Positions 1 to 8,013 of a DNA stretch of 37,258 bases are shown here, in pieces. Both the position numbers and the translations under genes were made by a program. Source of the DNA: Bacilli bacterium. Its GTDB lineage: Bacteria > Bacillota_I > Bacilli_A > RFN20 > CAG-826. The DNA is taken from contig JAGAHY010000157.1 of NCBI GenBank assembly GCA_017626815.1, positions 1 through 37,258 on the forward strand, given 5' to 3'. Position 1 is the stretch's first letter, and the number at the start of each line of letters is the position of its first letter. A model generated the notes under the pieces. That model saw nothing but the letters and a program-made list of their open reading frames with translations, searched no databases and was not told where the DNA came from.

Positions 1-1
1 C

Positions 2-208
2 ATCTACGTGCGTAAGACCACCAAGCGCGAGCCCGTTAAAGTCAACGATCTCACCGAAGCCCAAAAAGAGAAGCTTCGCCAAGAGTTGCTTAACGACTTA
101 GCCAAGGCAAATCAGCCCGCGGAAGCGCCCAAGCCAAGTGAGCCAGCGCCCGAGCCTAAGCCCGAGCCGGAGCCTCAGCCACAGCCCGAGGAAAAGAAAG
201 AAGAATAG
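2..208 (+). CDS. C-terminal fragment of an unknown protein with a Pro/Glu-rich tail
   Basis: The frame is open from the window edge to a TAG at 206-208, so this is the last ~68 codons of a gene that starts outside the window. A GTG at position 8 could be a start, but codons before it are also open. The visible part is a short charged helix (residues like DLTEAQKEKLRQELL) followed by a low-complexity tail of alternating Pro, Glu and Lys. Such tails are common at the end of cell-wall, ribosome-associated or scaffold proteins and carry no family information. A hairpin terminator follows directly. I do not recognise the family. Confidence 0.6.
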   Translation: MYVRKTTKREPVKVNDLTEAQKEKLRQELLNDLAKANQPAEAPKPSEPAPEPKPEPEPQPQPEEKKEE

Positions 209-235
209 CCCGTCAGAAATGACGGTTTTCTTTTG
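209..235 (+). terminator. Rho-independent terminator after the first gene
   Basis: CCGTCA (210-215), GAAA tetraloop, TGACGG (220-225), then TTTTCTTTT. It begins just after the TAG at 206-208 and ends the upstream transcript before the metallophosphoesterase gene. Confidence 0.85.
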
Positions 236-243
236 TAAGAAAA
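226..243 (+). repeat. Inverted repeat TTTTCTT-N4-AAGAAAA before the metallophosphoesterase
   Basis: A 7-bp inverted repeat with a 4-nt spacer. Its left arm is the U-tract of the preceding terminator and its right arm runs into the SD (AAAGGAG at 241-247). A closely similar palindrome, TTTTTCTT-GT-AAGAAAAA, lies at 14435-14452 before the diguanylate cyclase. It could be chance overlap of terminator and SD, or a shared small operator or leader hairpin. Confidence 0.35.
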
Positions 244-253
244 GGAGCCAATT

Positions 254-958
254 ATGTTTTACGTTACCGGCGACACCCATGGTGTCTTAGATTTCGATCA
301 TATAAAAAAGATTCGAAAGCAAGTGCCCGACTATAGGGACTACCTTTTCGTATTGGGTGACGTAGCCATTGCTTGGGACGAATCAAGTTTGGAGGATAAT
401 GTCCGCTTATATGAATCCTTGGGATATACCATTCTTTTTATCGACGGTAACCACGAGAATTTCCCTTTGTTATACTCCTTCCCTATCTCAACTATATTAG
501 GGGCCAAAGCGCACCAGGTCTCGGATCACATCTTTCACATCATCCGCGGAGAAGTCCTGGATTATAACGGCATGAGTGCCCTTTGCATCGGTGGCGCAAA
601 GTCCTCAGACCGCGTCATCCGAAGACTTGGTTTTGACTATTGGGATGAAGAAATGATTTCTCCACAAGATATAGCAAACGCCTTCGCCAACATAAAAAAG
701 CACAACGGGAGAGTTGATTACATCTTCACCCACTGCTGTGATTCATTTACCGTTTCCAATTGCATTGGTTATGAGGCAGATGAAAGTACCGATCAATTAA
801 GCAATCTCGATGATATGGTGACTTATCGCATGTGGCTATTTGGTCACTACCATAAAGACGCTCGTTATGCCAAAGATAGGCTTTGTATCTATCAATGGGT
901 ATACCGTGTAGAAAAAGACGGACTTTACGACGTTAATGACGGCCGAAGATTATACTGA
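254..958 (+). CDS. Calcineurin-like metallophosphoesterase
   Basis: 234 aa soluble metal-dependent phosphoesterase. The family motifs appear in order: GDTHG at residues 6-10, GDVAI with Asp36, GNHE at 65-68, THCC with His160, and GHYH at 197-200. These supply the ligands of the two-metal active site. The substrate cannot be told from sequence. The domain is compact, without signal peptide or extra domains, as in intracellular bacterial phosphoesterases. The start is set by AAAGGAG at 241-247, 6 nt before the ATG. It is transcribed after a strong terminator and converges on the M18 peptidase gene with a 30-nt gap. Confidence 0.85.
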   Translation: MFYVTGDTHGVLDFDHIKKIRKQVPDYRDYLFVLGDVAIAWDESSLEDNVRLYESLGYTILFIDGNHENFPLLYSFPISTILGAKAHQVSDHIFHIIRGEVLDYNGMSALCIGGAKSSDRVIRRLGFDYWDEEMISPQDIANAFANIKKHNGRVDYIFTHCCDSFTVSNCIGYEADESTDQLSNLDDMVTYRMWLFGHYHKDARYAKDRLCIYQWVYRVEKDGLYDVNDGRRLY

Positions 959-988
959 ATTCAAAAAATAATGGGTTTTTGCGGAAGA

Positions 989-2263
989 TTATCCCAAATA
1001 ATGGGCTTTTAATAAGACCGCCATATGCGCAATGTCTTCCGCGCCACAAGTTTCAACGCTTGAGTGCATCGCCAATTGGGCAATACCGATATCAGCGGAT
1101 AGAATAGATACCTCAGAATTGGAAATATTTCCTAGGGTAGAACCACCCCGGAGGTCGCTACGATTGGTGAATTCTTGGATGGGCTGTCCTAGCTTCGCAG
1201 CAAGATTTTTCACGTATGCTGCGCTAAGAGAATTACTCGTATAGCGTTGATCCGCATTATATTTGATGACGATTCCACCGTTTAAGGCAACCTTGGTAGT
1301 CGGGTCCGCTTTTTCTGGATGGTTGGGATGATTCGCATGCGCGTTATCCACGGAAAGCATAATGGAGTTCGTTAAGGCGATGCCCTTCTCATCTTCATCG
1401 AGTTCAAGGGCCGCGAATAAGCGGTTTAACGTGCGCCTCAAGAAATCGGAATTGGCGCCTTGCGCGGTCAAGGAGCCAACTTCTTCGTTATCCAGCGACA
1501 CGAAGACGGGGATGTAACCCTCTGTTTTATTCTCGCAGGCTTCGATGAAACCAAGGAGGGATGTATAGGAACTGGCAAGGTCATCCAAACGAGGCGCAAC
1601 AAGTAAAGAACCTTCGCAAATAAGACGGGGCTCCTCGCGGACATATAAGGACAAGTCATGGGCGATGATTTCGCCTTCTTCGATGCCGCACTTTTGCATG
1701 AGGTAGGAAGAAAAGTCGCCTTCGTAATCATGGTCGAGCCAAAGCGGAACCATGTCTCTTGCCGCATTAAATTCGTAGCCTTTATTGACCTCGCGGTTTT
1801 GGTGGATAGCCAAAGAAGGGATGATTAGGATGTCTTCGTCAATATCCACGACGGTAGCGAAGGTTTCGCCATTAATGTTCACGATAACTCGACCCGCCAT
1901 GGAAAGAGGACGATCGAACCAAGAATAATAGATGCCACCACCGTAAGGTTCGACATTAATGGAAGTGACGCTCCCTTTCTTCAACACCGGATTTGGCTTC
2001 ACGGCGAAAGTCGGCGAATCATTATGTGTCGCGGCAAGACGAAGGCCAAGAGCCGCGTTTTCCGGAATCATAAAGGCGATGATGCTGGTGCCGTTGCGCG
2101 TGATGAAATACTTGCCACCCCGACGAACGTCAAAGCGTTTTGATTCCTCTAGCTTGGTAAAGTCAGAAGAAAGCAAAGCTTGCTGCATTTGATAGACAGC
2201 GTGGAACGGGGAATGCGAACGACCCAGGAGTTCCATGGTAACGGGTAAATAATCAAAAGGCAT
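989..2263 (-). CDS. M18 family aminopeptidase (aspartyl-aminopeptidase type)
   Basis: 424 aa, the normal length for M18 zinc aminopeptidases, which remove N-terminal residues (often acidic) from peptides in the cytoplasm. Signatures: ATHNDSP with metal ligand His80 and Asp82; RLDDLAS around 225-231; SLDNEEVGS with Glu260/Glu261 as catalytic/metal residues; SVDNAHANHP with Asp306; and the C-terminal MHSSVE with His400. The start is supported by AAAGGAGG before the ATG. It is the last gene of a four-gene minus-strand unit with gdhA, an Lrp-type regulator and an aminotransferase, lying 18 nt after the aminotransferase stop, which points to peptide and amino-acid catabolism. Confidence 0.92.
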   Translation of the reverse strand: MPFDYLPVTMELLGRSHSPFHAVYQMQQALLSSDFTKLEESKRFDVRRGGKYFITRNGTSIIAFMIPENAALGLRLAATHNDSPTFAVKPNPVLKKGSVTSINVEPYGGGIYYSWFDRPLSMAGRVIVNINGETFATVVDIDEDILIIPSLAIHQNREVNKGYEFNAARDMVPLWLDHDYEGDFSSYLMQKCGIEEGEIIAHDLSLYVREEPRLICEGSLLVAPRLDDLASSYTSLLGFIEACENKTEGYIPVFVSLDNEEVGSLTAQGANSDFLRRTLNRLFAALELDEDEKGIALTNSIMLSVDNAHANHPNHPEKADPTTKVALNGGIVIKYNADQRYTSNSLSAAYVKNLAAKLGQPIQEFTNRSDLRGGSTLGNISNSEVSILSADIGIAQLAMHSSVETCGAEDIAHMAVLLKAHYLG

Positions 2264-2281
2264 AGCAGGCCTCCTTTATAA

Positions 2282-3439
2282 TCAATTAATTTGGCTAAGA
2301 TAATGTTCCAAACGGCGGATGGCTTCTTTTAATGAATCAAGGGAATACGCATAGGAAATGCGGACGAAACCTTCGCCAGATTCGCCAAAAGCAGTTCCCG
2401 GGACTATAACGAGGCGCTCCTTTTCCAACAAGTCAAGGCAGAATTCCTCAGACGTTTTACCGAATTTGGAAATATCCGGGAAGATATAAAACGCTCCGCG
2501 AGGTTCAAAACAAGGAAGGCCAAGACGCTCGAACTCACCGAGCAAGTATTTCCTCCTTCGGTCATATTCCTCACGCATCGTAACGATGTCTTCATCGCCA
2601 TTACGCAATGCCTCGATGCCCGCGTATTGGGACAAGGTTGGCGCGCTCATAATAGAAAACTGATGAATCTTTTTCATCTGCTCGATAATCGGCAAAGGAC
2701 CCATAACATAGCCAAGTCTCCACCCTGTCATCGAATACGTTTTGGAGAAGCCGTTAATGGTGATTGTTCTTTCTTTCATGCCCGGTAACGCAGCGATGGA
2801 AAAATGCTTCTTTCCATAGGTTAATTCGGAGTAGATTTCATCAGAAATTACCAGCAAATCCCGCTCGATTATGATTTTAGCAATCTTCTCAAGATCCTCT
2901 TTTCCCATAATGCCGCCAGTAGGATTATTGGGGTAATTTATGAGAAGGATTTTCGTTTTTGGAGTAATTGCCGAAAGCAATTCCTCGGGCGTGAGGCGGA
3001 ATTCGTTTTCCGCTTTTAGGCGAATCTTTTTAACGACGCCACCAGCGAGCAAGACATCAGGCTCATAGCAGACGTAACTGGGATCGAGAACGATGACCTC
3101 ATCGCCGGGATCGACACAGCAACGCACCGCGATATCGATGGCTTCACTGCCACCCGTAGTCACGATAATTTCATCGGCTAAATAGTCGAGATCATATTTT
3201 CTTTTGTTCCACGCGGCAATTTCTTTCCGTAACTCAGGCATGCCTTGGTTTGCAGTATAGAACGTATATCCTTGTTCTAAGGCATAGATGCCCTCTTCGG
3301 TAATATGCCAAGGCGTATCGAAGTCCGGTTCGCCTACGCCGAGAGAGACACAATTATCCAATTGTCGGGCAATATCGAAAAACTTTCGGATTCCCGATGG
3401 CTTGATTTTTTTAATTTGGTCCGACGTGAAATCCCTCAT
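2282..3439 (-). CDS. PLP-dependent class I/II aminotransferase
   Basis: 385 aa fold-type I aminotransferase of the AspC/PatA-like group. It transfers amino groups between an amino acid and a 2-oxo acid, probably 2-oxoglutarate given the adjacent glutamate dehydrogenase (inference). Visible landmarks: GEPDFDTP near 36-43, YPNNPTGG at 169-176 (substrate/PLP Asn), SDEIYSEL at 199-206 (Asp200 and Tyr203 contact PLP), and NGFSKTYSMTGWR with Schiff-base Lys233. Its start overlaps the end of the Lrp-type gene by 4 nt (ATGA), indicating translational coupling. The exact amino-acid specificity is not readable. Confidence 0.92.
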   Translation of the reverse strand: MRDFTSDQIKKIKPSGIRKFFDIARQLDNCVSLGVGEPDFDTPWHITEEGIYALEQGYTFYTANQGMPELRKEIAAWNKRKYDLDYLADEIIVTTGGSEAIDIAVRCCVDPGDEVIVLDPSYVCYEPDVLLAGGVVKKIRLKAENEFRLTPEELLSAITPKTKILLINYPNNPTGGIMGKEDLEKIAKIIIERDLLVISDEIYSELTYGKKHFSIAALPGMKERTITINGFSKTYSMTGWRLGYVMGPLPIIEQMKKIHQFSIMSAPTLSQYAGIEALRNGDEDIVTMREEYDRRRKYLLGEFERLGLPCFEPRGAFYIFPDISKFGKTSEEFCLDLLEKERLVIVPGTAFGESGEGFVRISYAYSLDSLKEAIRRLEHYLSQIN

Positions 3440-3924
3440 AGGATCACATTGTCCCTCTCGTTTTCATGACGTTCTTCCATCAAAACACCATGGTCTTTGT
3501 ATTTTTTCAGCACAAAGTGGGTCGCCGTCGACTGAACGGACTCTAAAGTAGAGAGTTTATCAAAAACAAACTGAGAAACTTCTTTCATCGAACGGCCTTT
3601 GATACGGATGAGGAAATCATAGCCGCCAGAAAGAAGATAAATGGAGTCCACCTCGTCGAAACGGGCGATACGAGAACCGATTTTGTCAAAACCAACCCCG
3701 CGTTGAGGGGCAACTTTGACTTCGATTAAAGCGGCGACTTTCTCATTGGAGACTTTATCCCAGTTGATAATAGCGTTATAGCCACAGATGACGCGGTCCG
3801 CCTCGAGTTCGCCAACCGCGATAACGATATCCTCTTCATCGACGCCAAGCATCTTCGCGAGATCTTCGACGCTGGTTTTGGCATTTTTCTCTAATACGGA
3901 AAGAATCGAAAGTTTTAAATCCAT
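3436..3924 (-). CDS. Lrp/AsnC family transcriptional regulator
   Basis: About 162 aa. The N-terminal winged HTH (residues 1-60, beginning MDLKLSIL) is followed by a RAM ligand-binding/oligomerisation domain (about 65-140, with the LLSGGYDFLIRIKG core). These regulators sense amino acids and act as multimers. The start at 3924 is preferred because it has GGAAGGTGA upstream and matches the family N-terminus. An upstream in-frame ATG at 3942 overlaps the gdhA stop (ATGA) and would add six residues. Lying between gdhA and the aminotransferase, it is probably the local regulator of this amino-acid operon. No operator was identified. Confidence 0.9.
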   Translation of the reverse strand: MDLKLSILSVLEKNAKTSVEDLAKMLGVDEEDIVIAVGELEADRVICGYNAIINWDKVSNEKVAALIEVKVAPQRGVGFDKIGSRIARFDEVDSIYLLSGGYDFLIRIKGRSMKEVSQFVFDKLSTLESVQSTATHFVLKKYKDHGVLMEERHENERDNVIL

Positions 3925-3938
3925 AGAGTCACCTTCCA

Positions 3939-5279
3939 TCATACGATGCCCTGACGGTGCATGGCATCGGCGACTTTCTCAAAGCCAGCGACATTCGCGC
4001 CGAGGAGAAGATCATATTCATCGCCATACTTGCAAGCGGTTTTGTAGACATCGTCAAAGATGCGTTCCATCGTGGTTTTAAGTTTCGCATCCACTTCCGC
4101 AAAAGTCCAAGATTCCCTAGAAGCGTTTTGGGACATCTCAAAACCAGAAGTCGCAACACCGCCGGCATTGGCCGCCTTTGCAGGTCCGAAGACGACTTTG
4201 TTTTCAATCAAATAACGAGAAGCTTCGAGGGTGCAGGGCATGTTCGCGCCTTCAAAAACGGCCATGACATGATTGGCGAGGAGTTTCTTTGCGTCATCGA
4301 GGTCGATTTCATTTTGCGTCGCGCAGGGAAGGGCAATGTCGCAGGGCACGCCCCAGATGCCACGGCAGCCTTCATGGTATTCCGCGCTGTTTTTCGCCTC
4401 AGCATATTCTTTAATGCGGCCGCGACGGACTTCCTTAATCTCCTTAACCAAGGCCAAATCGATGCCTTCAGGATCATAAACATAACCATTGGAATCCGAC
4501 ATCGAAACGACCTTGCCACCGAGTTCCGTTGCCTTTTGGCAGGCGTATATCGCAACGTTTCCAGATCCAGAAATAATGACGGTTTTACCAGCAAAACTGT
4601 CCTTTTTTATTGTTTGAAGTGCGCGGGAACCAAAATAGCAAAGGCCATATCCAGTGGCTTCCGTACGCGCCAGTGAGCCACCAAAGGTTAAACCCTTTCC
4701 GGTGAGAACGCCATCATTGCGCTGGGTAATTCTCTTATATTGTCCGTAGAGGTAACCAATCTCACGACCGCCGACGCCAATATCGCCCGCGGGGACATCC
4801 GTGAATTCGCCGATGTGGCGATAGAGTTCGGTCATAAAGGCTTGGCAAAATGCCATGACCTCACGGTCGCTCTTTCCTTTAGGATCAAAATCAGAGCCAC
4901 CCTTGCCGCCACCGATAGGCAGGCCGGTCAACGAGTTCTTTAAGACTTGTTCTAAACCAAGGAATTTCAAGATGCTGAGATTGACGCTAGGATGGAAGCG
5001 AAGGCCACCCTTATAGGCGCCGATCGCGGAATTGAATTGAACGCGATAGCCATGGTTGACCTGAACTTCGCCTTTGTCATCCACCCAACTGACGCGGAAA
5101 CAGACGATACGCTCAGGTTCCACAAAGCGCTCGAACAATTTTTCTTTCACGTACTCAGGATGCGCATCGGCGACAGGGGAAAGCGTCGATAAGATTTCTT
5201 TAGCCGCCTGCAAATATTCTTTTTGCTCCGGATAAGAGGAAACTAATTTATCGTAAATGTCAGCAAGGTTTTTATTCAT
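3939..5279 (-). CDS. gdhA: Glutamate dehydrogenase (hexameric class)
   Basis: 446 aa, typical for the ~450-residue hexameric GDH that interconverts glutamate with 2-oxoglutarate plus ammonium. The N-terminal substrate domain contains YKGGLRFHP and the catalytic-lysine segment LPIGGGKGGSDFDPKG. The dinucleotide-binding domain starts near VIISGSGNVAIYA (GxGxxA). NADP versus NAD preference is not certain from sequence. The start is supported by GGAG 8 nt upstream of ATG. It heads the gdhA-lrp-aminotransferase-peptidase unit, a coherent set for releasing amino acids from peptides and moving nitrogen through glutamate. Confidence 0.95.
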   Translation of the reverse strand: MNKNLADIYDKLVSSYPEQKEYLQAAKEILSTLSPVADAHPEYVKEKLFERFVEPERIVCFRVSWVDDKGEVQVNHGYRVQFNSAIGAYKGGLRFHPSVNLSILKFLGLEQVLKNSLTGLPIGGGKGGSDFDPKGKSDREVMAFCQAFMTELYRHIGEFTDVPAGDIGVGGREIGYLYGQYKRITQRNDGVLTGKGLTFGGSLARTEATGYGLCYFGSRALQTIKKDSFAGKTVIISGSGNVAIYACQKATELGGKVVSMSDSNGYVYDPEGIDLALVKEIKEVRRGRIKEYAEAKNSAEYHEGCRGIWGVPCDIALPCATQNEIDLDDAKKLLANHVMAVFEGANMPCTLEASRYLIENKVVFGPAKAANAGGVATSGFEMSQNASRESWTFAEVDAKLKTTMERIFDDVYKTACKYGDEYDLLLGANVAGFEKVADAMHRQGIV

Positions 5280-5302
5280 AGGGATTCTCCAAATACGAAA
5301 AG

Positions 5303-5330
5303 ATTCTAGTGTTCGTCAAAGTTCGCGCAA
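5303..5330 (-). promoter_or_regulatory. Candidate promoter of the gdhA operon
   Basis: On the minus strand, TTGCGC (5330-5325), a 16-nt spacer, then TAGAAT (5308-5303), 24 nt before the gdhA ATG. It separates gdhA from the epimerase gene, which ends at 5340 on the same strand. Match to the housekeeping consensus is moderate. Confidence 0.4.
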
Positions 5331-5339
5331 GGGGGCAGA

Positions 5340-6305
5340 TTAATCGAATTCTTTGGTACGCCAATAGTTAACGGCTTCCCGAACGGTATCGATATATTCG
5401 TACTCTTCCTTCCAACCGAGCTTTTTGATTTTGTCGCAGCGACCGGCATAGAGTTTTTCATCCGCGGGGCGAAGCAACTTCGGATCGGTGACGAGTTCAT
5501 ATTTCACGCCCATGACTTCTTCCAGGCATTCGACGACGTGGTCCATGCGGAAAATATGGGAGGAGCAAATATTATAAGGTTCGCCGGCACTGCCCTTTTC
5601 GTTGAGGATATAGAGGGCACTGCAAAGATCGCGCACATCCAAAATAGCGCGTTTGGCCGTCAAATTGCCGACGACAAGCTTATTGCCTCCTTCGCGCTCA
5701 AGCTTTACCGCGCGCTTGGCAAAGTCACCGGTGATATCCTGGTCTTTGTTCCTACCCGTGCAGTTAAAGAGGCGGATACGCATCGTCTTGATGCCAAAGT
5801 TCTTATAATACTGATAGCAGAGAAGATCTTCCGCCGCTTTGGAGACACCATAAGGGTGCAAAGGTAGCAACGCACAGGATTCGTCGGGAAGATTATCTTC
5901 CGTATATTGCTGTAACGCGTCACCATAGATGGCCGAGCTCGAAATGGCGATGACATTCGGATCATAGCCTTCATGGGCAAGACGGGCGGCTTTGACGGCT
6001 TCCAAGATAGCGACTGTGCCGCAGACATTAACATCCATCGTGTAGTAAGGATCGGACCAAGAAGGAACCGGTCTAGACTGAGCGGCGAAATGATAAATGG
6101 CATCGGGAAGTTCTTTATTGATGACCTCCATCACTTTCGCATGGTCCCTTAGGTCTAATTCGAAAATGCGAATAGTCGGGTCAATTTCGTTGATATCGGT
6201 AGTCGGTTGATAATAACTGCCAATAACTTCGTAACCTTTCTTTTTCAAAAACGGGGCAAGCGCGCTTCCGACGACGCCTCCGACACCAGTGATATATGCT
6301 TTCAT
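5340..6305 (-). CDS. NAD-dependent epimerase/dehydratase (extended SDR, GDP-mannose 4,6-dehydratase-like)
   Basis: 321 aa extended short-chain dehydrogenase acting on a nucleotide sugar. It has the N-terminal Rossmann GVGGVVG (residues 7-13), the AAQSRPVPSW segment, an SSS run before IYGD, and the catalytic YGVSK (Tyr152, Lys156). The AAQS...DPYYTMDVNVCGT pattern resembles GDP-mannose 4,6-dehydratases and GDP-4-keto-6-deoxymannose reductases more than GalE. The start at 6305 is chosen because AAGGAGG lies 8 nt upstream; an in-frame TTG at 6311 would touch the SD. It is divergent from the UDP-sugar dehydrogenase gene, suggesting polysaccharide precursor synthesis. Exact substrate unknown. Confidence 0.85.
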   Translation of the reverse strand: MKAYITGVGGVVGSALAPFLKKKGYEVIGSYYQPTTDINEIDPTIRIFELDLRDHAKVMEVINKELPDAIYHFAAQSRPVPSWSDPYYTMDVNVCGTVAILEAVKAARLAHEGYDPNVIAISSSAIYGDALQQYTEDNLPDESCALLPLHPYGVSKAAEDLLCYQYYKNFGIKTMRIRLFNCTGRNKDQDITGDFAKRAVKLEREGGNKLVVGNLTAKRAILDVRDLCSALYILNEKGSAGEPYNICSSHIFRMDHVVECLEEVMGVKYELVTDPKLLRPADEKLYAGRCDKIKKLGWKEEYEYIDTVREAVNYWRTKEFD

Positions 6306-6409
6306 GGACAAATCCTCCTTAACAGGCGCGTATAGTGTAGCACGCGCGAGAAGGACTCTATAATAAATTCAGAGGCCACCATCCATATTCGTAGTAAAAT
6401 AGGCACATC

Positions 6410-7540
6410 ATGAGCATTAGCGTTATCGGAATCGGATATGTCGGCGGCGCCTTGGCGCGCCTATTCGCCAGAAAGCACCAAGTCCGAGTTTTCGATATCG
6501 ACCCTCCAAAAACCAAGTCTTTGCCCGAAGGCATCATTGCCTGCGAAACCGTTGACGAGGCCATACAAGGGGCTGATTATATCCTCATTGCCGTGCCGAC
6601 CGATTATGACGAAAAGACGCACTGTTTTGATACCTCAAGCGTAGATAACGTCCTTCAAGCCATAGAAGAGCATGCCCCTCATGCGACCGCCGTCATCAAA
6701 TCCACGATACCCGTCGGATATATGGAGCAGGCGGACAACAAATACCGCATCGATGCCCTATTTTTCAGCCCAGAATTCTTACGCGAGACCAGCGCTTTGA
6801 AAGACTGTCTCCACCCTAGTCGTATTATCGTTGGGCACAGGGGCCAAAAAGAAAAGGCTACCGAATTTGCGGAGATAATGAAAGAATTAGCGGATGAAAA
6901 AGACGTCCCCATTCTCTTGACGGGATACCGTGAAGCCGAGGCCATCAAACTGTTTTCCAACACCTATTTGGCCCTTCGGGTCTCTTATTTTAATGAGCTC
7001 GACACGTTCGCGATGCTCCACCATATGGATGCCGCTGACATCATTCAAGGCGTCTGTTATGACCCCCGCATTGGTCAAGGCTATAACAATCCGTCCTTTG
7101 GCTATGGCGGTTATTGTCTGCCCAAAGATACCAAGCAGTTGCTCAATAACTTCTCTTCCGTCCCGCAAAACCTTATCGAAGCCATCGTCCGTAGCAACGA
7201 TACCCGTAAGAAAGCTGTCGCTGAACGCATCGTCGAGGAAGCCAAACGCCGTAGTCCATCGCCCACGATTGGCATTTATCGTCTCGTCATGAAGCAAGGG
7301 AGCGACAACTTCCGACAATCCGCGGTTATTGATTTGTTGGCCTTACTGCTTGCCGCAGACCTAAAGGTCCAAATCTACGAGCCGAAAATAGACGCGGATA
7401 TCTTCCAAGGCGTTCCCGTTTGCCATACGTTGGATTCATTTTTGGGCTCGTCTACGTTGATTGTCGCCAATCGGCTCGATGGCAACCTAAAAGACGTCCT
7501 CGGCAAGGTCTTTACCCGCGACTTATTCCACGAAGAATAA
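6410..7540 (+). CDS. UDP-glucose/GDP-mannose 6-dehydrogenase family protein
   Basis: 376 aa, similar in length to short Gram-positive UDP-glucose dehydrogenases (HasB-like). They oxidise the C6 hydroxyl of a nucleotide sugar to a carboxylate in two NAD-dependent steps. N-terminal NAD-binding GIGYVGGALA (residues 7-16), FFSPEFLRE (119-126), a Lys/Asn segment IKLFSNTYLALR (179-190), and GYGGYCLPKD with catalytic Cys236 are all present. There is no clear SD; instead TAAAAT lies exactly 9 nt before the ATG, so a very short or absent leader is possible. A hairpin terminator at 7561 lies inside the convergent gene. Confidence 0.9.
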   Translation: MSISVIGIGYVGGALARLFARKHQVRVFDIDPPKTKSLPEGIIACETVDEAIQGADYILIAVPTDYDEKTHCFDTSSVDNVLQAIEEHAPHATAVIKSTIPVGYMEQADNKYRIDALFFSPEFLRETSALKDCLHPSRIIVGHRGQKEKATEFAEIMKELADEKDVPILLTGYREAEAIKLFSNTYLALRVSYFNELDTFAMLHHMDAADIIQGVCYDPRIGQGYNNPSFGYGGYCLPKDTKQLLNNFSSVPQNLIEAIVRSNDTRKKAVAERIVEEAKRRSPSPTIGIYRLVMKQGSDNFRQSAVIDLLALLLAADLKVQIYEPKIDADIFQGVPVCHTLDSFLGSSTLIVANRLDGNLKDVLGKVFTRDLFHEE

Positions 7541-7981
7541 CTAACGACGATAAACCTGTGAGGCGCGGATCCGCGCCTTTTCCACATTCTCATTGACCTC
7601 CGTAAAACGTTCGTGGTCAACAAATAGTTTGTGGCAGGTCTCGTCATATTCCGGCGATTCTAAGAAATTTGGCTTATAAACGAAATCTAAGGCGCAGCGA
7701 TGACACCAATAATTCCTTTTCCGCGCCATTTGGAACAAGAAGTCATAGTCTTCGTCCTGAAGAAAGCGAAGCTGAGCATGGGTCTCCAGCTCCTGAAGCT
7801 CATGAACAATTTGCCCAAAAGTGATTTTGGCTTCAATCAGCGCATCGTAGTTGCCTTGGGGATCCCCTGCCCTCATATAGGAATAAATCCATTTCAGGTC
7901 GTTTTCGATAATTTGGGCAAACAGCACAATTTCACTATGCCAAGCTTTAAACGTGTCAAACTTCAGTTTCATAACACGCAT
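7541..7981 (-). CDS. HEPN-like small protein with an RNxxxH motif
   Basis: 146 aa, mostly helical, with no signal peptide or membrane segment. Residues 89-94 read RNYWCH, matching the Rx4H signature of HEPN domains, with the polar residue after Arg typical of that superfamily. It follows a LEELxx-type helix and precedes LDFVY. HEPN proteins include RNase toxins and substrate- or nucleotide-binding helpers, so the motif alone does not prove nuclease activity. The gene lies 32 nt downstream of an AAA_15-like ATPase gene on the same strand, and its stop directly abuts that of the convergent dehydrogenase. No SD is evident; an alternative start is the ATG at 7972. Confidence 0.6.
   Translation of the reverse strand: MRVMKLKFDTFKAWHSEIVLFAQIIENDLKWIYSYMRAGDPQGNYDALIEAKITFGQIVHELQELETHAQLRFLQDEDYDFLFQMARKRNYWCHRCALDFVYKPNFLESPEYDETCHKLFVDHERFTEVNENVEKARIRASQVYRR
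7561..7584 (+). terminator. Terminator of the sugar dehydrogenase gene, inside the convergent gene
   Basis: AGGCGCG (7561-7567), loop GATC, CGCGCCT (7572-7578), followed by TTTTCC. The 18-nt core is a perfect palindrome. It sits 20 nt after the plus-strand stop and within the 3' coding region of the HEPN-like gene. Confidence 0.6.
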
Positions 7982-8013
7982 ACTTTAGGCGAAGGCAGGA
8001 TGACTGAAAAGGA

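Noticed and set aside
968..1012. Direct repeat of AATAATGGG-C/T-TTT near the M18 gene end
   Set aside because: The second copy is coding sequence of the peptidase C-terminus; the possible CCCA/TGGG hairpin is too weak to call a terminator.
3957..4676. 239-aa plus-strand reading frame
   Set aside because: Lies entirely antisense to gdhA, whose protein is clearly conserved; the frame is a codon-bias shadow.
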